Assembly (NCBI GenBank): GCA_036676235.1
Contig: JAKFDI010000056.1
Span: forward strand, 1 to 64,000
From: JAKFDI01 sp036676235
GTDB taxonomy: Bacteria > Pseudomonadota > Gammaproteobacteria > Burkholderiales > Burkholderiaceae_C
Reading direction: 5' to 3'
Length of the DNA: 64,000 nt
The notes below the pieces were generated by a model. That model saw nothing but the letters and a program-made list of their open reading frames with translations. It was not told the DNA's origin and made no database searches. A program made the position numbers and the translations under genes. Positions 8,628 to 17,996 of the stretch are shown here, in pieces. Position 1 is the first letter of the stretch, and the number at the start of each line of letters is the position of its first letter.

Positions 8628-9104
8628 ATGGGCATCGAAGGCGTTCTCAAGGAAGGTTTCGTCACCACGAGCATCGACTCGGTGATCAACTGGTCGAAGA
8701 CCGGCTCACTCTGGCCGATGACCTTCGGTCTCGCGTGCTGCGCCGTCGAGATGATGCACGCGGGTGCCGCGCGCTACGACATCGACCGCTTCGGCATGCT
8801 GTTCCGCCCGAGCCCCCGGCAGAGCGATCTGATGATCGTCGCCGGCACGCTGTGCAACAAGATGGCGCCGGCGCTGCGCCGCGTCTACGACCAGATGGCC
8901 GAGCCGCGCTGGGTGCTGAGCATGGGCTCCTGCGCCAATGGCGGCGGCTACTACCACTACAGCTACTCGGTCGTGCGCGGGTGCGACCGCATCGTGCCGG
9001 TCGACGTCTACGTGCCCGGCTGCCCGCCGACCGCCGAGGCGCTGCTGTACGGCATCCTGCAACTGCAGGCCAAGATCCGCCGCGAGAACACCATCGCGCG
9101 CTGA
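8628..9104 (+). CDS. nuoB: NADH-quinone oxidoreductase subunit B
   Basis: Carries [4Fe-4S] cluster N2, the last electron donor to quinone. The ligands are visible as the tandem cysteines in FGLACCAVEMM, a third in MGSCANGGGYYHYSYSVVRGCD and a fourth in YVPGCPPTAEALLYG. At 158 residues the length is normal. The gene lies 21 bases after nuoA. Confidence 0.98.
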   Translation: MGIEGVLKEGFVTTSIDSVINWSKTGSLWPMTFGLACCAVEMMHAGAARYDIDRFGMLFRPSPRQSDLMIVAGTLCNKMAPALRRVYDQMAEPRWVLSMGSCANGGGYYHYSYSVVRGCDRIVPVDVYVPGCPPTAEALLYGILQLQAKIRRENTIAR

Positions 9105-9132
9105 TGCCGCGCCGACATCTGAATTCATTCCC

Positions 9133-9732
9133 ATGAGCAGCACACTCGACACGCTGCAGGCCGCTCTCGAAGCCGGCCTCGGCAGTCAACTCAGGACACT
9201 GGTGCGGGATCGCGGCGAGATCACGATCACGGTGGCGGCGTCCGATTACCTGGCCGTCGCCACGGCGCTGCGCGACAACCCGGCGCTGCGATTCGAGCAA
9301 CTCATCGATCTGTGCGGTGTCGACTACGCGAGCTACAAGGACCGCGAATGGGACGGTCCGCGCTTCTGCGTCGTGTCGCACCTGCTGTCGATCACGCACA
9401 ACTGGCGCGTGCGGCTGAAGACTTTCTGCCCCGACGACGACGTGCCGACGATCGCCTCCGTCAATGGCGTCTGGAACGCGGCCAACTGGTTCGAGCGCGA
9501 GGCCTTCGACCTGTACGGCGTGATCTTCGACGGCCACCTCGACCTGCGGCGCATTCTCACGGACTACGGCTTCATCGGCCACCCGTTTCGCAAGGACTTC
9601 CCGGTGAGCGGGCACGTGGAGATGCGCTACGACGCCGACCAGAAGCGCGTGATCTACCAGCCGGTGAGCATCGAGCCTCGCGAGATCACGCCGCGCGTCG
9701 TGCGCGAAGAGAACTACGGCGGCTTGCAATGA
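9133..9732 (+). CDS. nuoC: NADH-quinone oxidoreductase subunit C
   Basis: Peripheral-arm subunit (30-kDa type), 199 residues, contacting NuoD and NuoB. The family signature ANWFEREAFDLYGVIFDGHLDLRRIL is followed by DYGFIGHPFRKDFP. It is separate from nuoD, as in most beta-proteobacteria. I chose ATG 9133; the longer open frame overlaps nuoB. It is followed by an unusually long, repeat-filled gap of 186 bases. Confidence 0.97.
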   Translation: MSSTLDTLQAALEAGLGSQLRTLVRDRGEITITVAASDYLAVATALRDNPALRFEQLIDLCGVDYASYKDREWDGPRFCVVSHLLSITHNWRVRLKTFCPDDDVPTIASVNGVWNAANWFEREAFDLYGVIFDGHLDLRRILTDYGFIGHPFRKDFPVSGHVEMRYDADQKRVIYQPVSIEPREITPRVVREENYGGLQ

Positions 9733-9740
9733 CCCACCCC

Positions 9741-9914
9741 CTACGCGCTTTGCGCGCCCCCTCAAGGGGGTCGAGCCTGGACATGAAAGGTCCAGTGGAC
9801 CTTTCATGCCTGGCGAGGGGCCGGGCCACTGGCCCGGCGCGGCCTGCAAGGCAACGGCAGCGGCCCGGCAGAGCCAGTTCCACGGCGTTCGCTTGGAGGG
9901 CGCAAAGCGCGCTC
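9741..9914. repeat. Nested-palindrome, MITE-like element in nuoC-nuoD gap
   Basis: The gap contains at least four palindromes in succession: CGCGC-TTT-GCGCG (9744-9756), CCCCCT-CA-AGGGGG (9757-9770), a 13-bp perfect arm pair around one base (9782-9808) and a 9-bp pair around one base (9820-9838). The right end (9895-9914, GGAGGGCGCAAAGCGCGCTC) is roughly the reverse complement of the left end (9741-9763), so the element has terminal inverted repeats. It holds no gene. It is co-transcribed with nuo and should fold strongly in the mRNA. Confidence 0.65.
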
Positions 9915-9918
9915 TGAT

Positions 9919-11172
9919 ATGGCAGAGATCAAGAACTACACGCTCAATTTCGGTCCGCAGCATCCGGCGGCGCACGGTGTGCTGCGCCTGGTGCTCGAAC
10001 TCGACGGCGAAGTGATCCAGCGTGCCGATCCGCACATCGGCCTGCTGCACCGCGCGACCGAAAAGCTGGCCGAGACGCGCACGTACATCCAGTCGCTGCC
10101 GTACATGGACCGTCTCGACTACGTGTCGATGATGTGCAACGAGCATGCGTACTGCCTCGCGATGGAGAAGCTGCTCGGCGTGGACGTGCCGATTCGCGCG
10201 CAGTACATCCGCGTCATGTTCTCCGAGCTGACCCGGCTGCTGAACCACTTGCTGTGGCTGGGTGCGCACGGGCTCGACTGCGGTGCGATGAACATGCTCA
10301 TCTACTGCTTCCGCGAGCGGGAAGACATTCTCGACATGTACGAAGCGGTGTCGGGCGCGCGCATGCACGCGGCCTACTTCCGCCCGGGCGGCGTGTACCG
10401 CGATCTGCCCGAGACCATGCCGCAGTACAAGCCGTCGAAGGTGCGCAACGCCAAGACGATGGCGAAGCTCAACGAGAACCGCGCCGGCTCGCTGCTCGAC
10501 TTCATCGACGATTTCACGCGGCGCTTCCCGAAGAACGTTGACGACTACGAGACGTTGCTCACCGACAACCGCATCTGGAAGCAGCGCACGGTGGGCATCG
10601 GCGTTGTCTCGCCGGAGCGCGCGCTGAACCTCGGCTTCACCGGCCCGATGCTGCGCGGCTCAGGCATTGCATGGGACCTGCGCAAGAAGCAGCCCTATGA
10701 GGTCTACGACCGCATGGATTTCGACGTGCCGGTCGGCGTCACCGGCGACACCTACGACCGCTACCTCGTGCGCGTCGAAGAAATGCGCCAGGCCAACCGC
10801 ATCGTCCAGCAGTGCGTGAGGTGGCTGCGCGAGAACCCGGGTCCCGTGATCACCGACAACCACAAGGTCGCACCGCCCTCGCGCGTCGACATGAAGTCGG
10901 GCATGGAAGACCTGATCCACCACTTCAAGCTCTTCACCGAAGGCTTTCACGTGCCCGAAGGCGAGGCCTATGCGGCGGTGGAGCATCCGAAGGGCGAGTT
11001 CGGCATCTACCTCGTGAGCGACGGCGCCAACAAGCCGTACCGCCTGAAGATCCGTGCGCCGGGTTTCCCGCATCTGGCCGCGATGGACGAGATGTCGCGT
11101 GGCCACATGATTGCCGACGCGGTGGCCGTGATCGGCACGATGGACATCGTGTTTGGAGAGATCGACAGATGA
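9919..11172 (+). CDS. nuoD: NADH-quinone oxidoreductase subunit D
   Basis: The 49-kDa subunit that forms the quinone-reduction cavity with NuoB. The 417 residues start MAEIKNYTLNFGPQHPAAHG, containing the conserved quinone-site HPAAHG loop. They also include LLHRATEKLAE, the HEAYCLA-like NEHAYCLAMEKL and the C-terminal MDIVFGEIDR. The stop TGA overlaps the nuoE ATG (ATGA), implying translational coupling. Confidence 0.98.
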   Translation: MAEIKNYTLNFGPQHPAAHGVLRLVLELDGEVIQRADPHIGLLHRATEKLAETRTYIQSLPYMDRLDYVSMMCNEHAYCLAMEKLLGVDVPIRAQYIRVMFSELTRLLNHLLWLGAHGLDCGAMNMLIYCFREREDILDMYEAVSGARMHAAYFRPGGVYRDLPETMPQYKPSKVRNAKTMAKLNENRAGSLLDFIDDFTRRFPKNVDDYETLLTDNRIWKQRTVGIGVVSPERALNLGFTGPMLRGSGIAWDLRKKQPYEVYDRMDFDVPVGVTGDTYDRYLVRVEEMRQANRIVQQCVRWLRENPGPVITDNHKVAPPSRVDMKSGMEDLIHHFKLFTEGFHVPEGEAYAAVEHPKGEFGIYLVSDGANKPYRLKIRAPGFPHLAAMDEMSRGHMIADAVAVIGTMDIVFGEIDR

Positions 11173-11687
11173 GCACCGAAGCGATCCGGGCGGAGGGCGT
11201 GTCGTTCTCCGCTGCAACGCTGGCGCGCTTCGACCGCGAAGTGGCCAAGTACCCGGCCGACCAGCGGCAGTCCGCCGTGATGGCCTGCCTTGCGATCGTG
11301 CAGCTGGAGCAGGGCTTCGTCTCTGCCGAGAGCGAGCTCGCCGTGGCGCACTACCTCGGCATGCCGCCGATCGCAGTGCACGAGGTCACGACCTTCTACA
11401 ACATGTACAACCAGCAGCCGGTCGGGCGCATCAAGCTCAACGTCTGCACCAACCTGCCGTGCCAGCTGCGCGACGGGCAGAAGGCGCTGGAGCACCTGTG
11501 CAGCCGGCTCGGCGTGGAAGAGGGCGGCACCACGGCCGACGGCCAGTTCACCGTGCAGAAGAGCGAATGCCTCGGCGCCTGTGCCGATGCGCCGGTGATG
11601 CTCGTCAACGACCGCCAGATGTGCAGCTTCATGAGCCCCGAGCGGCTCGACGAACTTGTCGATGTGCTGAAGACGCATGGGCGCTGA
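11169..11687 (+). CDS. nuoE: NADH-quinone oxidoreductase subunit E
   Basis: 24-kDa subunit with thioredoxin-like fold holding [2Fe-2S] cluster N1a. The cluster cysteines are in VCTNLPCQLRDG and ECLGACADAPVM. The 172-residue length and the N-terminal helical domain are normal. The start overlaps the nuoD stop by four bases. Confidence 0.97.
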   Translation: MSTEAIRAEGVSFSAATLARFDREVAKYPADQRQSAVMACLAIVQLEQGFVSAESELAVAHYLGMPPIAVHEVTTFYNMYNQQPVGRIKLNVCTNLPCQLRDGQKALEHLCSRLGVEEGGTTADGQFTVQKSECLGACADAPVMLVNDRQMCSFMSPERLDELVDVLKTHGR

Positions 11688-11694
11688 GACCAAC

Positions 11695-13038
11695 ATGCTC
11701 GATCTTTCCAAGTTCCAATCCAGCGGCCGGGAGACCTGCTTCCACGACCGGCACATCGGCGCGCAAATCTATGCCGGCCTGAACGGCAGCAACTGGTCGC
11801 TCAAGGATTACGAAGCGCGCGGCGGCTACAAGGCATTGCGCAAGATCCTCGCTGCCAACGGTGGCGAGGGCATGACGCCCGACCAGGTCATCGCCGAGGT
11901 CAAGGCCTCGGGTCTGCGCGGCCGCGGCGGCGCGGGTTTTCCGACCGGCCTGAAGTGGAGCTTCATGCCGCGCCAGTTCCCGGGCCAGAAGTACCTCGTC
12001 TGCAATTCCGACGAAGGCGAGCCGGGCACCTGCAAGGACCGCGACATCCTGATGTTCAACCCGCACATCGTCATCGAAGGCATGGCGATTGCGGCGTATG
12101 CGATGGGCATCAGCGTCGGCTACAACTACATCCACGGCGAGATCTTCGAGGTGTACGAGCGCTTCGAGGTGGCGCTCGAAGAAGCGCGCGCCGCGGGCTA
12201 TCTGGGCGACAAGATTCTCGGCAGCGCGTACAGCTTCCAGCTGCATGCCGCGCACGGCTTCGGCGCCTACATCTGCGGTGAAGAAACTGCGCTGCTCGAG
12301 TCGCTCGAAGGCAAGAAGGGCCAGCCACGCTTCAAGCCGCCGTTCCCTGCGAGCTATGGCCTGTACGGCAAGCCGACGACGATCAACAACACCGAGACCT
12401 TCGCCGCGGTGCCGTGGATCATCGTCAACGGCGGCCAGCCCTATCTCGAGATCGGCAAGCCCAACAACGGCGGCACCAAGATCTTCTCGGTGGTGGGCGA
12501 CGTGGAGCGCCCGGGCAACTTCGAGGTGCCGCTGGGCACGCCGTTCTCGAAGCTGCTCGAACTCGCTGGTGGCGTGCGCAAAGGCCGCACGTTGAAGGCG
12601 GTGATCCCGGGCGGCTCGTCGGCGCCAGTGCTGCCGGCGTCCATCATGATGGACACGACGATGGACTACGACGCCATCGCCAAGGCCGGATCCATGCTCG
12701 GTTCGGGCGCTGTGATCGTGATGGACGACAGCCGCTGCATGGTCAAGAGCCTGCTGCGCCTGTCGTACTTCTATCAGCACGAGAGCTGCGGCCAGTGCAC
12801 GCCGTGCCGTGAAGGCACGGGCTGGCTGTGGCGCATGGTCGATCGCATCGAGCACGGCACCGGCCGCATGGACGACATCGACGTGCTGAACTCCGTAGCC
12901 GACAACATCCAGGGCCGCACCATCTGCGCGCTGGGCGACGCCGCCGCGATGCCGGTGCGCGCCATGATCAAGCACTTCCGCGAGGAGTTCGTGCACCACG
13001 TCGAGCACAAGCACTGTCTCGTGCCGGCCTACGTCTGA
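11695..13038 (+). CDS. nuoF: NADH-quinone oxidoreductase subunit F
   Basis: 51-kDa NADH dehydrogenase subunit with FMN and [4Fe-4S] cluster N3. Visible are the Gly-rich NADH/FMN site LRGRGGAGFPTGLKW, CNSDEGEPGTCKDRDI, CGEETALLESLEG and the cluster motif ESCGQCTPCREGTGW with a fourth Cys in TICALGD. I use ATG 11695 (GAG six bases upstream, 447 aa). ATG 11677, overlapping the nuoE end by 11 bases, would add MGAETN and cannot be excluded. Confidence 0.97.
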   Translation: MLDLSKFQSSGRETCFHDRHIGAQIYAGLNGSNWSLKDYEARGGYKALRKILAANGGEGMTPDQVIAEVKASGLRGRGGAGFPTGLKWSFMPRQFPGQKYLVCNSDEGEPGTCKDRDILMFNPHIVIEGMAIAAYAMGISVGYNYIHGEIFEVYERFEVALEEARAAGYLGDKILGSAYSFQLHAAHGFGAYICGEETALLESLEGKKGQPRFKPPFPASYGLYGKPTTINNTETFAAVPWIIVNGGQPYLEIGKPNNGGTKIFSVVGDVERPGNFEVPLGTPFSKLLELAGGVRKGRTLKAVIPGGSSAPVLPASIMMDTTMDYDAIAKAGSMLGSGAVIVMDDSRCMVKSLLRLSYFYQHESCGQCTPCREGTGWLWRMVDRIEHGTGRMDDIDVLNSVADNIQGRTICALGDAAAMPVRAMIKHFREEFVHHVEHKHCLVPAYV

Positions 13039-13045
13039 GAAACCC

Positions 13046-15370
13046 ATGCTGGAAATCGAACTCGACGGCAAGAAGGTGCAGGTGCCCGAAGGCAGCATGG
13101 TGATGCATGCGGCCGACAAGGCCGGCACCTACATCCCGCACTTCTGCTATCACAAGAAGCTCTCGATCGCGGCCAACTGCCGCATGTGCCTCGTCGAGGT
13201 CGAGAAGGCGCCCAAGCCCATGCCGGCCTGCGCCACGCCGGTGACGCAGGGCATGATCGTGCGCACCAAGAGCGAGAAGGCTCTCAAGGCGCAGCAGAGC
13301 GTCATGGAATTCCTGCTCATCAACCACCCGCTCGACTGCCCGATCTGCGACCAGGGCGGCGAATGCCAGCTGCAGGATCTCGCCGTCGGCTACGGCGGTT
13401 CCGCCTCGCGCTACACCGAAGAGAAGCGCGTCGTCTTCCACAAGGAAGTCGGACCGCTGCTCTCGCTCGAGGAGATGACGCGCTGCATCCACTGCACGCG
13501 CTGCATCCGCTTCGGCCAGGAGGTGGCAGGCGTGATGGAACTCGGCATGGTCAATCGCGGCGAGCACGCCGAGATCACCACGATCACCGGCGACACGATC
13601 GACTCCGAACTGTCCGGCAACATGATCGACCTGTGCCCGGTCGGCGCCATCACGAGCAAGCCCTTCCGCTACAGCGCCCGCACCTGGGAATTGTCGCGCC
13701 GCAAGAGCGTGAGCCCGCATGACAGCACGGGCGCGAACCTGATCGTGCAGGTCAAGGCCAACCGCGTGATGCGGGTGCTGCCGCTCGAGAACGAAGAAGT
13801 CAACGAATGCTGGATCGCCGACCGCGACCGCTTCTCGTACGAGGCGCTGAACCACGAAGACCGACTCGCCGCGCCCATGATCAAGCAGGGCGGCGAGTGG
13901 AAGACGGTCGACTGGACCACCGCACTCGAATACGTGGCGCGCGGGCTGACGCAGATCAAGGCCGATCACGGCGCGCAAAGCATCGGCGCGCTGGCCTCAC
14001 CGCACAGCACCACGGAAGAACTGCATCTGCTCGCCAAGCTCGTGCGCGGCCTGGGCAGCGACAACATCGACCATCGTCTGCGACATGCCGATTTCGCCAA
14101 CGTCGGTGAAGCCGGCTCGGCGCGCTGGCTCGGGACCTCGATCGCATCGCTCACCACGCTCGATCGCGCGCTGGTGATCGGCTCCTTCCTGCGCAAGGAC
14201 CATCCGCTCTTCGCCCAGCGCCTGCGCCAGGCCGCGAAGAAGGGCGCGCAGATCTACAACCTGCACGCGCTGCAGGACGACTGGCTGGTGCCGGTTGCCG
14301 GTGCGGTGCTCGCGGCACCCAGCGCCTGGGTCGATGCCCTGGCCGGCATCGCGGCCGCCATCGGCGCGCAGCGCGGAACCGCCGCGCCGGTCGATGCTTC
14401 GCCGAGCGACGCAGCCCGCGCCATCGCCGATGGGCTGCTGAGCGGTGAGCGCAAGGCCATCCTGCTCGGCAACGCCGCAGCCCAGCATCCGCAGGCTGCC
14501 CGCCTGCTGGCACTCGCCCAGTGGATCGGCGAGCAGACCGGCGCGAGCGTCGGCTACATGGGCGAGGCCGCCAACAGCGTGGGCGCGCAACTCGTTGATG
14601 CACTGCCGCGCAACGGCGGCCTCGACGCCGGCCGCATGCTGTCGGGTGCGCTCAAGGCCTGCGTGCTGCTCAACGTGGAGCCGACGTTCGACGCCGCCAA
14701 TGGCGAAGCGGCCGCAGCCGCGTTGCGCCAGGCCGAGATGGTGGTCGCGCTCACGCCCTTCCGCAGCGCGGCGGCCGACTGCGCCGACGTGCTGCTGCCG
14801 ATCTCGCCGTTCTCCGAAACCTCGGGCACCTTCGTCAATTCCGAGGGCCGCGCGCAGAGCTTCCACGGGGTCGTGAAGGCATTCGCCGACACGCGGCCTG
14901 GCTGGAAGGTGCTGCGCGTGCTGGGCAACATGCTGGACATCGCCGGCTTCGACTTCGAGACTTCGGAAGAGGTGCGCGCCGCGGCACTCGGCGAGGCGAA
15001 CGGCCTCGACCAGCGCCTGTCCAATGCCGCTGCAACTTCGAGCGCAGCCGCGCAGCCGGCGCAAGGCGGCCTGGAGCGCGTGGCCGACGTGCCGATCTAT
15101 TCCACCGATGCACTCGTGCGTCGCTCCACCGCGCTGCAGCTCACGGCCGATGCGCGTGCGCCGGTCGTGAGCGTCTCGCAAGTGCTGTGGGCGAGGCTGG
15201 GCCTGGCCGAAGGTGCATCGCTGCGTGTGTCGCAGGGCGCAGCGGCGACCGTGCTGCCCGCGCGCCTCGACGCCACGCTCGCCGACGATGCCGTGCGCGT
15301 GCCGGCCGGCCATCCAGCCACCGCAGCGCTCACCGCCATGTTCGGCCCCATCGTGGTGGAGAAGGCCTGA
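13046..15370 (+). CDS. nuoG: NADH-quinone oxidoreductase subunit G
   Basis: 75-kDa subunit, 774 residues, the longest of the peripheral arm. The N-terminal ferredoxin-like part has [2Fe-2S] (CYHKKLSIAANCRMCLVEV), the His/Cys [4Fe-4S] motif (HPLDCPICDQGGECQLQD) and a second [4Fe-4S] (CIHCTRCIRFGQEVAG). A molybdopterin-oxidoreductase-like domain without cofactor follows, with an Ala-rich C-terminal region. It starts seven bases after nuoF. Confidence 0.97.
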   Translation: MLEIELDGKKVQVPEGSMVMHAADKAGTYIPHFCYHKKLSIAANCRMCLVEVEKAPKPMPACATPVTQGMIVRTKSEKALKAQQSVMEFLLINHPLDCPICDQGGECQLQDLAVGYGGSASRYTEEKRVVFHKEVGPLLSLEEMTRCIHCTRCIRFGQEVAGVMELGMVNRGEHAEITTITGDTIDSELSGNMIDLCPVGAITSKPFRYSARTWELSRRKSVSPHDSTGANLIVQVKANRVMRVLPLENEEVNECWIADRDRFSYEALNHEDRLAAPMIKQGGEWKTVDWTTALEYVARGLTQIKADHGAQSIGALASPHSTTEELHLLAKLVRGLGSDNIDHRLRHADFANVGEAGSARWLGTSIASLTTLDRALVIGSFLRKDHPLFAQRLRQAAKKGAQIYNLHALQDDWLVPVAGAVLAAPSAWVDALAGIAAAIGAQRGTAAPVDASPSDAARAIADGLLSGERKAILLGNAAAQHPQAARLLALAQWIGEQTGASVGYMGEAANSVGAQLVDALPRNGGLDAGRMLSGALKACVLLNVEPTFDAANGEAAAAALRQAEMVVALTPFRSAAADCADVLLPISPFSETSGTFVNSEGRAQSFHGVVKAFADTRPGWKVLRVLGNMLDIAGFDFETSEEVRAAALGEANGLDQRLSNAAATSSAAAQPAQGGLERVADVPIYSTDALVRRSTALQLTADARAPVVSVSQVLWARLGLAEGASLRVSQGAAATVLPARLDATLADDAVRVPAGHPATAALTAMFGPIVVEKA

Positions 15371-15372
15371 CC

Positions 15373-16431
15373 ATGCTCGACACGCTCAACACCTACGGCA
15401 GCGCCTGGCTGGGCGGCGCCTGGCCGGTGGCCTGGAACCTGATCAAGATCGTGGCGCTCGTGCTGCCGCTGATGATCTTCGTGGCGTACCTCACGCTCTG
15501 GGAGCGCAAAGCCATCGGCTGGACGCAGATCCGTCCCGGGCCGAACCGTGTGGGTCCGTTCGGCCTGCTGACGCCGATTGCCGACGCGGTGAAACTGATC
15601 TTCAAAGAGATCATCCTGCCCACGGCAGCGAACCGGCCGCTGTTCCTGCTCGCTCCGGTGATGACCATCATGCCGGCGCTCGTGGCTTGGGTCGTGATTC
15701 CGTTCGGCCCCGAGGTGGCGCTGGCGGACATCAACGCCGGCCTGTTGTTCCTGCTGGCGATCATGTCGCTCGAGGTCTACGGCGTGATCATCGCCGGCTG
15801 GGCATCGAACTCGAAGTACGCCTTTCTGGGTGCGCTGCGCGCCGCCGCGCAAATGGTGAGCTACGAGATCGCGATGGGCTTCGCACTCGTGATCGTGCTG
15901 ATGGTCAGCGGCACCATGAACATGAGCGAGATCGTGCTCGGCCAAGGCAAGGGGCGTTTTGCTGAGATGGGCGCAGGCTTCCTGTCGTGGAATTGGCTGC
16001 CGTTGTTGCCCATCTTCTTCGTCTACTTCATCTCGGGGCTCGCGGAAACCAACCGCCACCCGTTCGACGTGGTGGAAGGCGAGTCGGAGATCGTGGCCGG
16101 CCACATGGTCGAGTACTCGGGCATGGCGTTCGCGATGTTCTTCCTCGCCGAATACGCCAACATGATCCTGGTCTCCATCCTCACGGTGACCTTCTTCCTC
16201 GGCGGCTGGCTGAGCCCCTTCGCCTTCCTCGACTTCATTCCGGGCTGGATCTGGCTCGGCATCAAGACCTTTGTCGTCGTCACGATGTTCCTGTGGGTGC
16301 GTTCGACCTTCCCGCGCTTCCGCTACGACCAGATCATGCGTCTGGGCTGGAAGATCTTCATTCCAGTCACGCTGGTGTGGCTCGTGGTCGTGGGCCTGTG
16401 GATCCAGTCGCCCTGGAACATTTGGAACTGA
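15373..16431 (+). CDS. nuoH: NADH-quinone oxidoreductase subunit H
   Basis: Membrane subunit linking the quinone cavity to the proton channels; 352 residues with eight or nine transmembrane helices. Signatures are LWERKAIGWTQIRPGPNRVGP near residue 40 and GLAETNRHPFDVVEGESEIVAG. The start two bases after nuoG implies coupling. The longer open frame upstream lies inside nuoG and is ignored. Confidence 0.97.
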   Translation: MLDTLNTYGSAWLGGAWPVAWNLIKIVALVLPLMIFVAYLTLWERKAIGWTQIRPGPNRVGPFGLLTPIADAVKLIFKEIILPTAANRPLFLLAPVMTIMPALVAWVVIPFGPEVALADINAGLLFLLAIMSLEVYGVIIAGWASNSKYAFLGALRAAAQMVSYEIAMGFALVIVLMVSGTMNMSEIVLGQGKGRFAEMGAGFLSWNWLPLLPIFFVYFISGLAETNRHPFDVVEGESEIVAGHMVEYSGMAFAMFFLAEYANMILVSILTVTFFLGGWLSPFAFLDFIPGWIWLGIKTFVVVTMFLWVRSTFPRFRYDQIMRLGWKIFIPVTLVWLVVVGLWIQSPWNIWN

Positions 16432-16478
16432 GTCTGGAACTGAGCGCTGCATCCGAGCAGCGCCGCAAAGAAACCATC

Positions 16479-16976
16479 ATGTCCGCCGCAACCGCCATCA
16501 AGGATCTGTTCTCGAGCTTCATGCTCGTCGAACTCTTCAAGGGGCTGGCCGTCACCGGCCGGCACTTCCTGTCGCCGAACATCACCGTCCAGTTCCCGGA
16601 AGAGAAGACGCCGCTGTCGCCGCGCTTTCGCGGCCTGCACGCGCTGCGCCGCTACGAGAACGGCGAGGAGCGCTGCATCGCCTGCAAGCTGTGCGAAGCG
16701 GTGTGTCCGGCGCTGGCCATCACCATCGAGTCCGACATCCGCGACGACGGCTCGCGCCGCACCACGCGCTACGACATCGATCTCACGAAGTGCATCTTCT
16801 GCGGCTTCTGCGAGGAAAGCTGCCCGGTCGACTCCATCGTCGAGACCCACATCCTCGAGTACCACGGCGAGAAGCGCGGCGACCTGTACTTCACGAAGGA
16901 CATGCTGCTCGCCGTGGGCGACCGCTACGAGCGCGAAATCGCCGCCAACCGGGAGGCCGACGCCAAGTACCGCTGA
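16479..16976 (+). CDS. nuoI: NADH-quinone oxidoreductase subunit I
   Basis: Ferredoxin-type subunit with clusters N6a and N6b. Two classical [4Fe-4S] motifs are present, CIACKLCEAVCP and CIFCGFCEESCPVD, in a 165-residue protein ending in the beta-proteobacterial tail READAKYR. Electrons pass from NuoG through it to NuoB. Confidence 0.98.
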   Translation: MSAATAIKDLFSSFMLVELFKGLAVTGRHFLSPNITVQFPEEKTPLSPRFRGLHALRRYENGEERCIACKLCEAVCPALAITIESDIRDDGSRRTTRYDIDLTKCIFCGFCEESCPVDSIVETHILEYHGEKRGDLYFTKDMLLAVGDRYEREIAANREADAKYR

Positions 16977-17036
16977 GCCTTCCCGGCTCGGTGGAGGGTG
17001 GGGCGCGCGAGCGGTCTGCCCTGGCGCCAACACAAC

Positions 17037-17675
17037 ATGAACACGATCACCGCGCTCTTCTACGTCTTCTCGGCCGTGCTGCTGTTCGCCGGCTTTCGCG
17101 TGATCACCGCGCGCAGCCCGGTGCATGCGGCGCTCTTCCTCGTGCTCGCCTTCTTCTCCGCCGCCTGCGTGTGGATGCTGCTGCGCGCCGAGTTCCTCGC
17201 CATCGTGCTGGTGCTCGTCTACGTGGGTGCCGTGATGGTGCTGTTTCTGTTCGTCGTGATGATGCTCGACATCAACGTCGAGCGGCTGCGCGTCGGTTTC
17301 TGGAAGCACGTGCCGCTCGCAGCAGTCGTGGGGGCGGTGATCGCGATCGAGATGGCACTGGTGCTGCTCGGCGGCTTTGCCGTCACCGACGTGCCTGCGG
17401 CTGACGCGCGTGCGCTTGAACTTGGCAATACCAAGCTGCTCGGCATCGCCATCTACACCCAGTACCTGTACGTGCTGCAGATTGCCGCGGTGCTGCTGCT
17501 GGTGGCCATCATCGCGGCCATCGCATTGACCTTGCGCCAGCGCAAGGACTCGAAGTCGCAGAACCCGTCGCAGCAGGTGCGGGTGCGCAGCGCCGACCGC
17601 GTGCGCATCGTGAAGATGGCCCCCACGATCGAGCCGCCTCCTGCGCCGCCGGCCGCCGAAGGAGAGAAGGCATGA
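17037..17675 (+). CDS. nuoJ: NADH-quinone oxidoreductase subunit J
   Basis: Five-helix membrane subunit, 212 residues. It contains the pi-bulge helix region VLVLVYVGAVMVLFLFVVMMLD that links quinone chemistry to proton pumping. The extended hydrophilic C-terminus (RIVKMAPTIEPPPAPPAAEG) is lineage-typical. I chose ATG 17037 because the first helix starts there (MNTITALFYVFSAVLLFAG). The stop overlaps nuoK (ATGA). Confidence 0.95.
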   Translation: MNTITALFYVFSAVLLFAGFRVITARSPVHAALFLVLAFFSAACVWMLLRAEFLAIVLVLVYVGAVMVLFLFVVMMLDINVERLRVGFWKHVPLAAVVGAVIAIEMALVLLGGFAVTDVPAADARALELGNTKLLGIAIYTQYLYVLQIAAVLLLVAIIAAIALTLRQRKDSKSQNPSQQVRVRSADRVRIVKMAPTIEPPPAPPAAEGEKA

Positions 17676-17989
17676 CCCTCGGCACACTCACGCTCGGCCA
17701 CTACCTGTCGCTCGGCGCGATTCTTTTCGCGCTGTCGGTGATCGGCATCTTCCTGAACCGCAAGAACCTCATCGTGCTGCTGATGGCGATCGAGCTGATG
17801 CTGCTGGCGGTGAACATGAACTTCGTCGCCTTCTCGCATTACCTCGGCGACATGGCGGGCCAGGTCTTCGTGTTCTTCATCCTGACGGTGGCCGCCGCCG
17901 AATCGGCGATTGGCCTCGCGATCCTCGTGGTGCTGTTCCGCAACCGCGCCAGCATCGACGTCGAAGAGCTCGACACCCTCAAGGGATGA
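17672..17989 (+). CDS. nuoK: NADH-quinone oxidoreductase subunit K
   Basis: 105-residue, three-helix subunit homologous to MrpC. The two buried glutamates needed for proton transfer are visible in IVLLMAIELMLLAVNMNFVAF and in the following helix VAAAESAIGLAILVVLFRNR. The start overlaps the nuoJ stop by four bases. Confidence 0.97.
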   Translation: MTLGTLTLGHYLSLGAILFALSVIGIFLNRKNLIVLLMAIELMLLAVNMNFVAFSHYLGDMAGQVFVFFILTVAAAESAIGLAILVVLFRNRASIDVEELDTLKG

Positions 17990-17996
17990 AATGACA

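Noticed and set aside
8686..10368. Minus-strand 560-codon frame across nuoB-nuoD
   Set aside because: Antisense to three recognised complex I genes; no family features.
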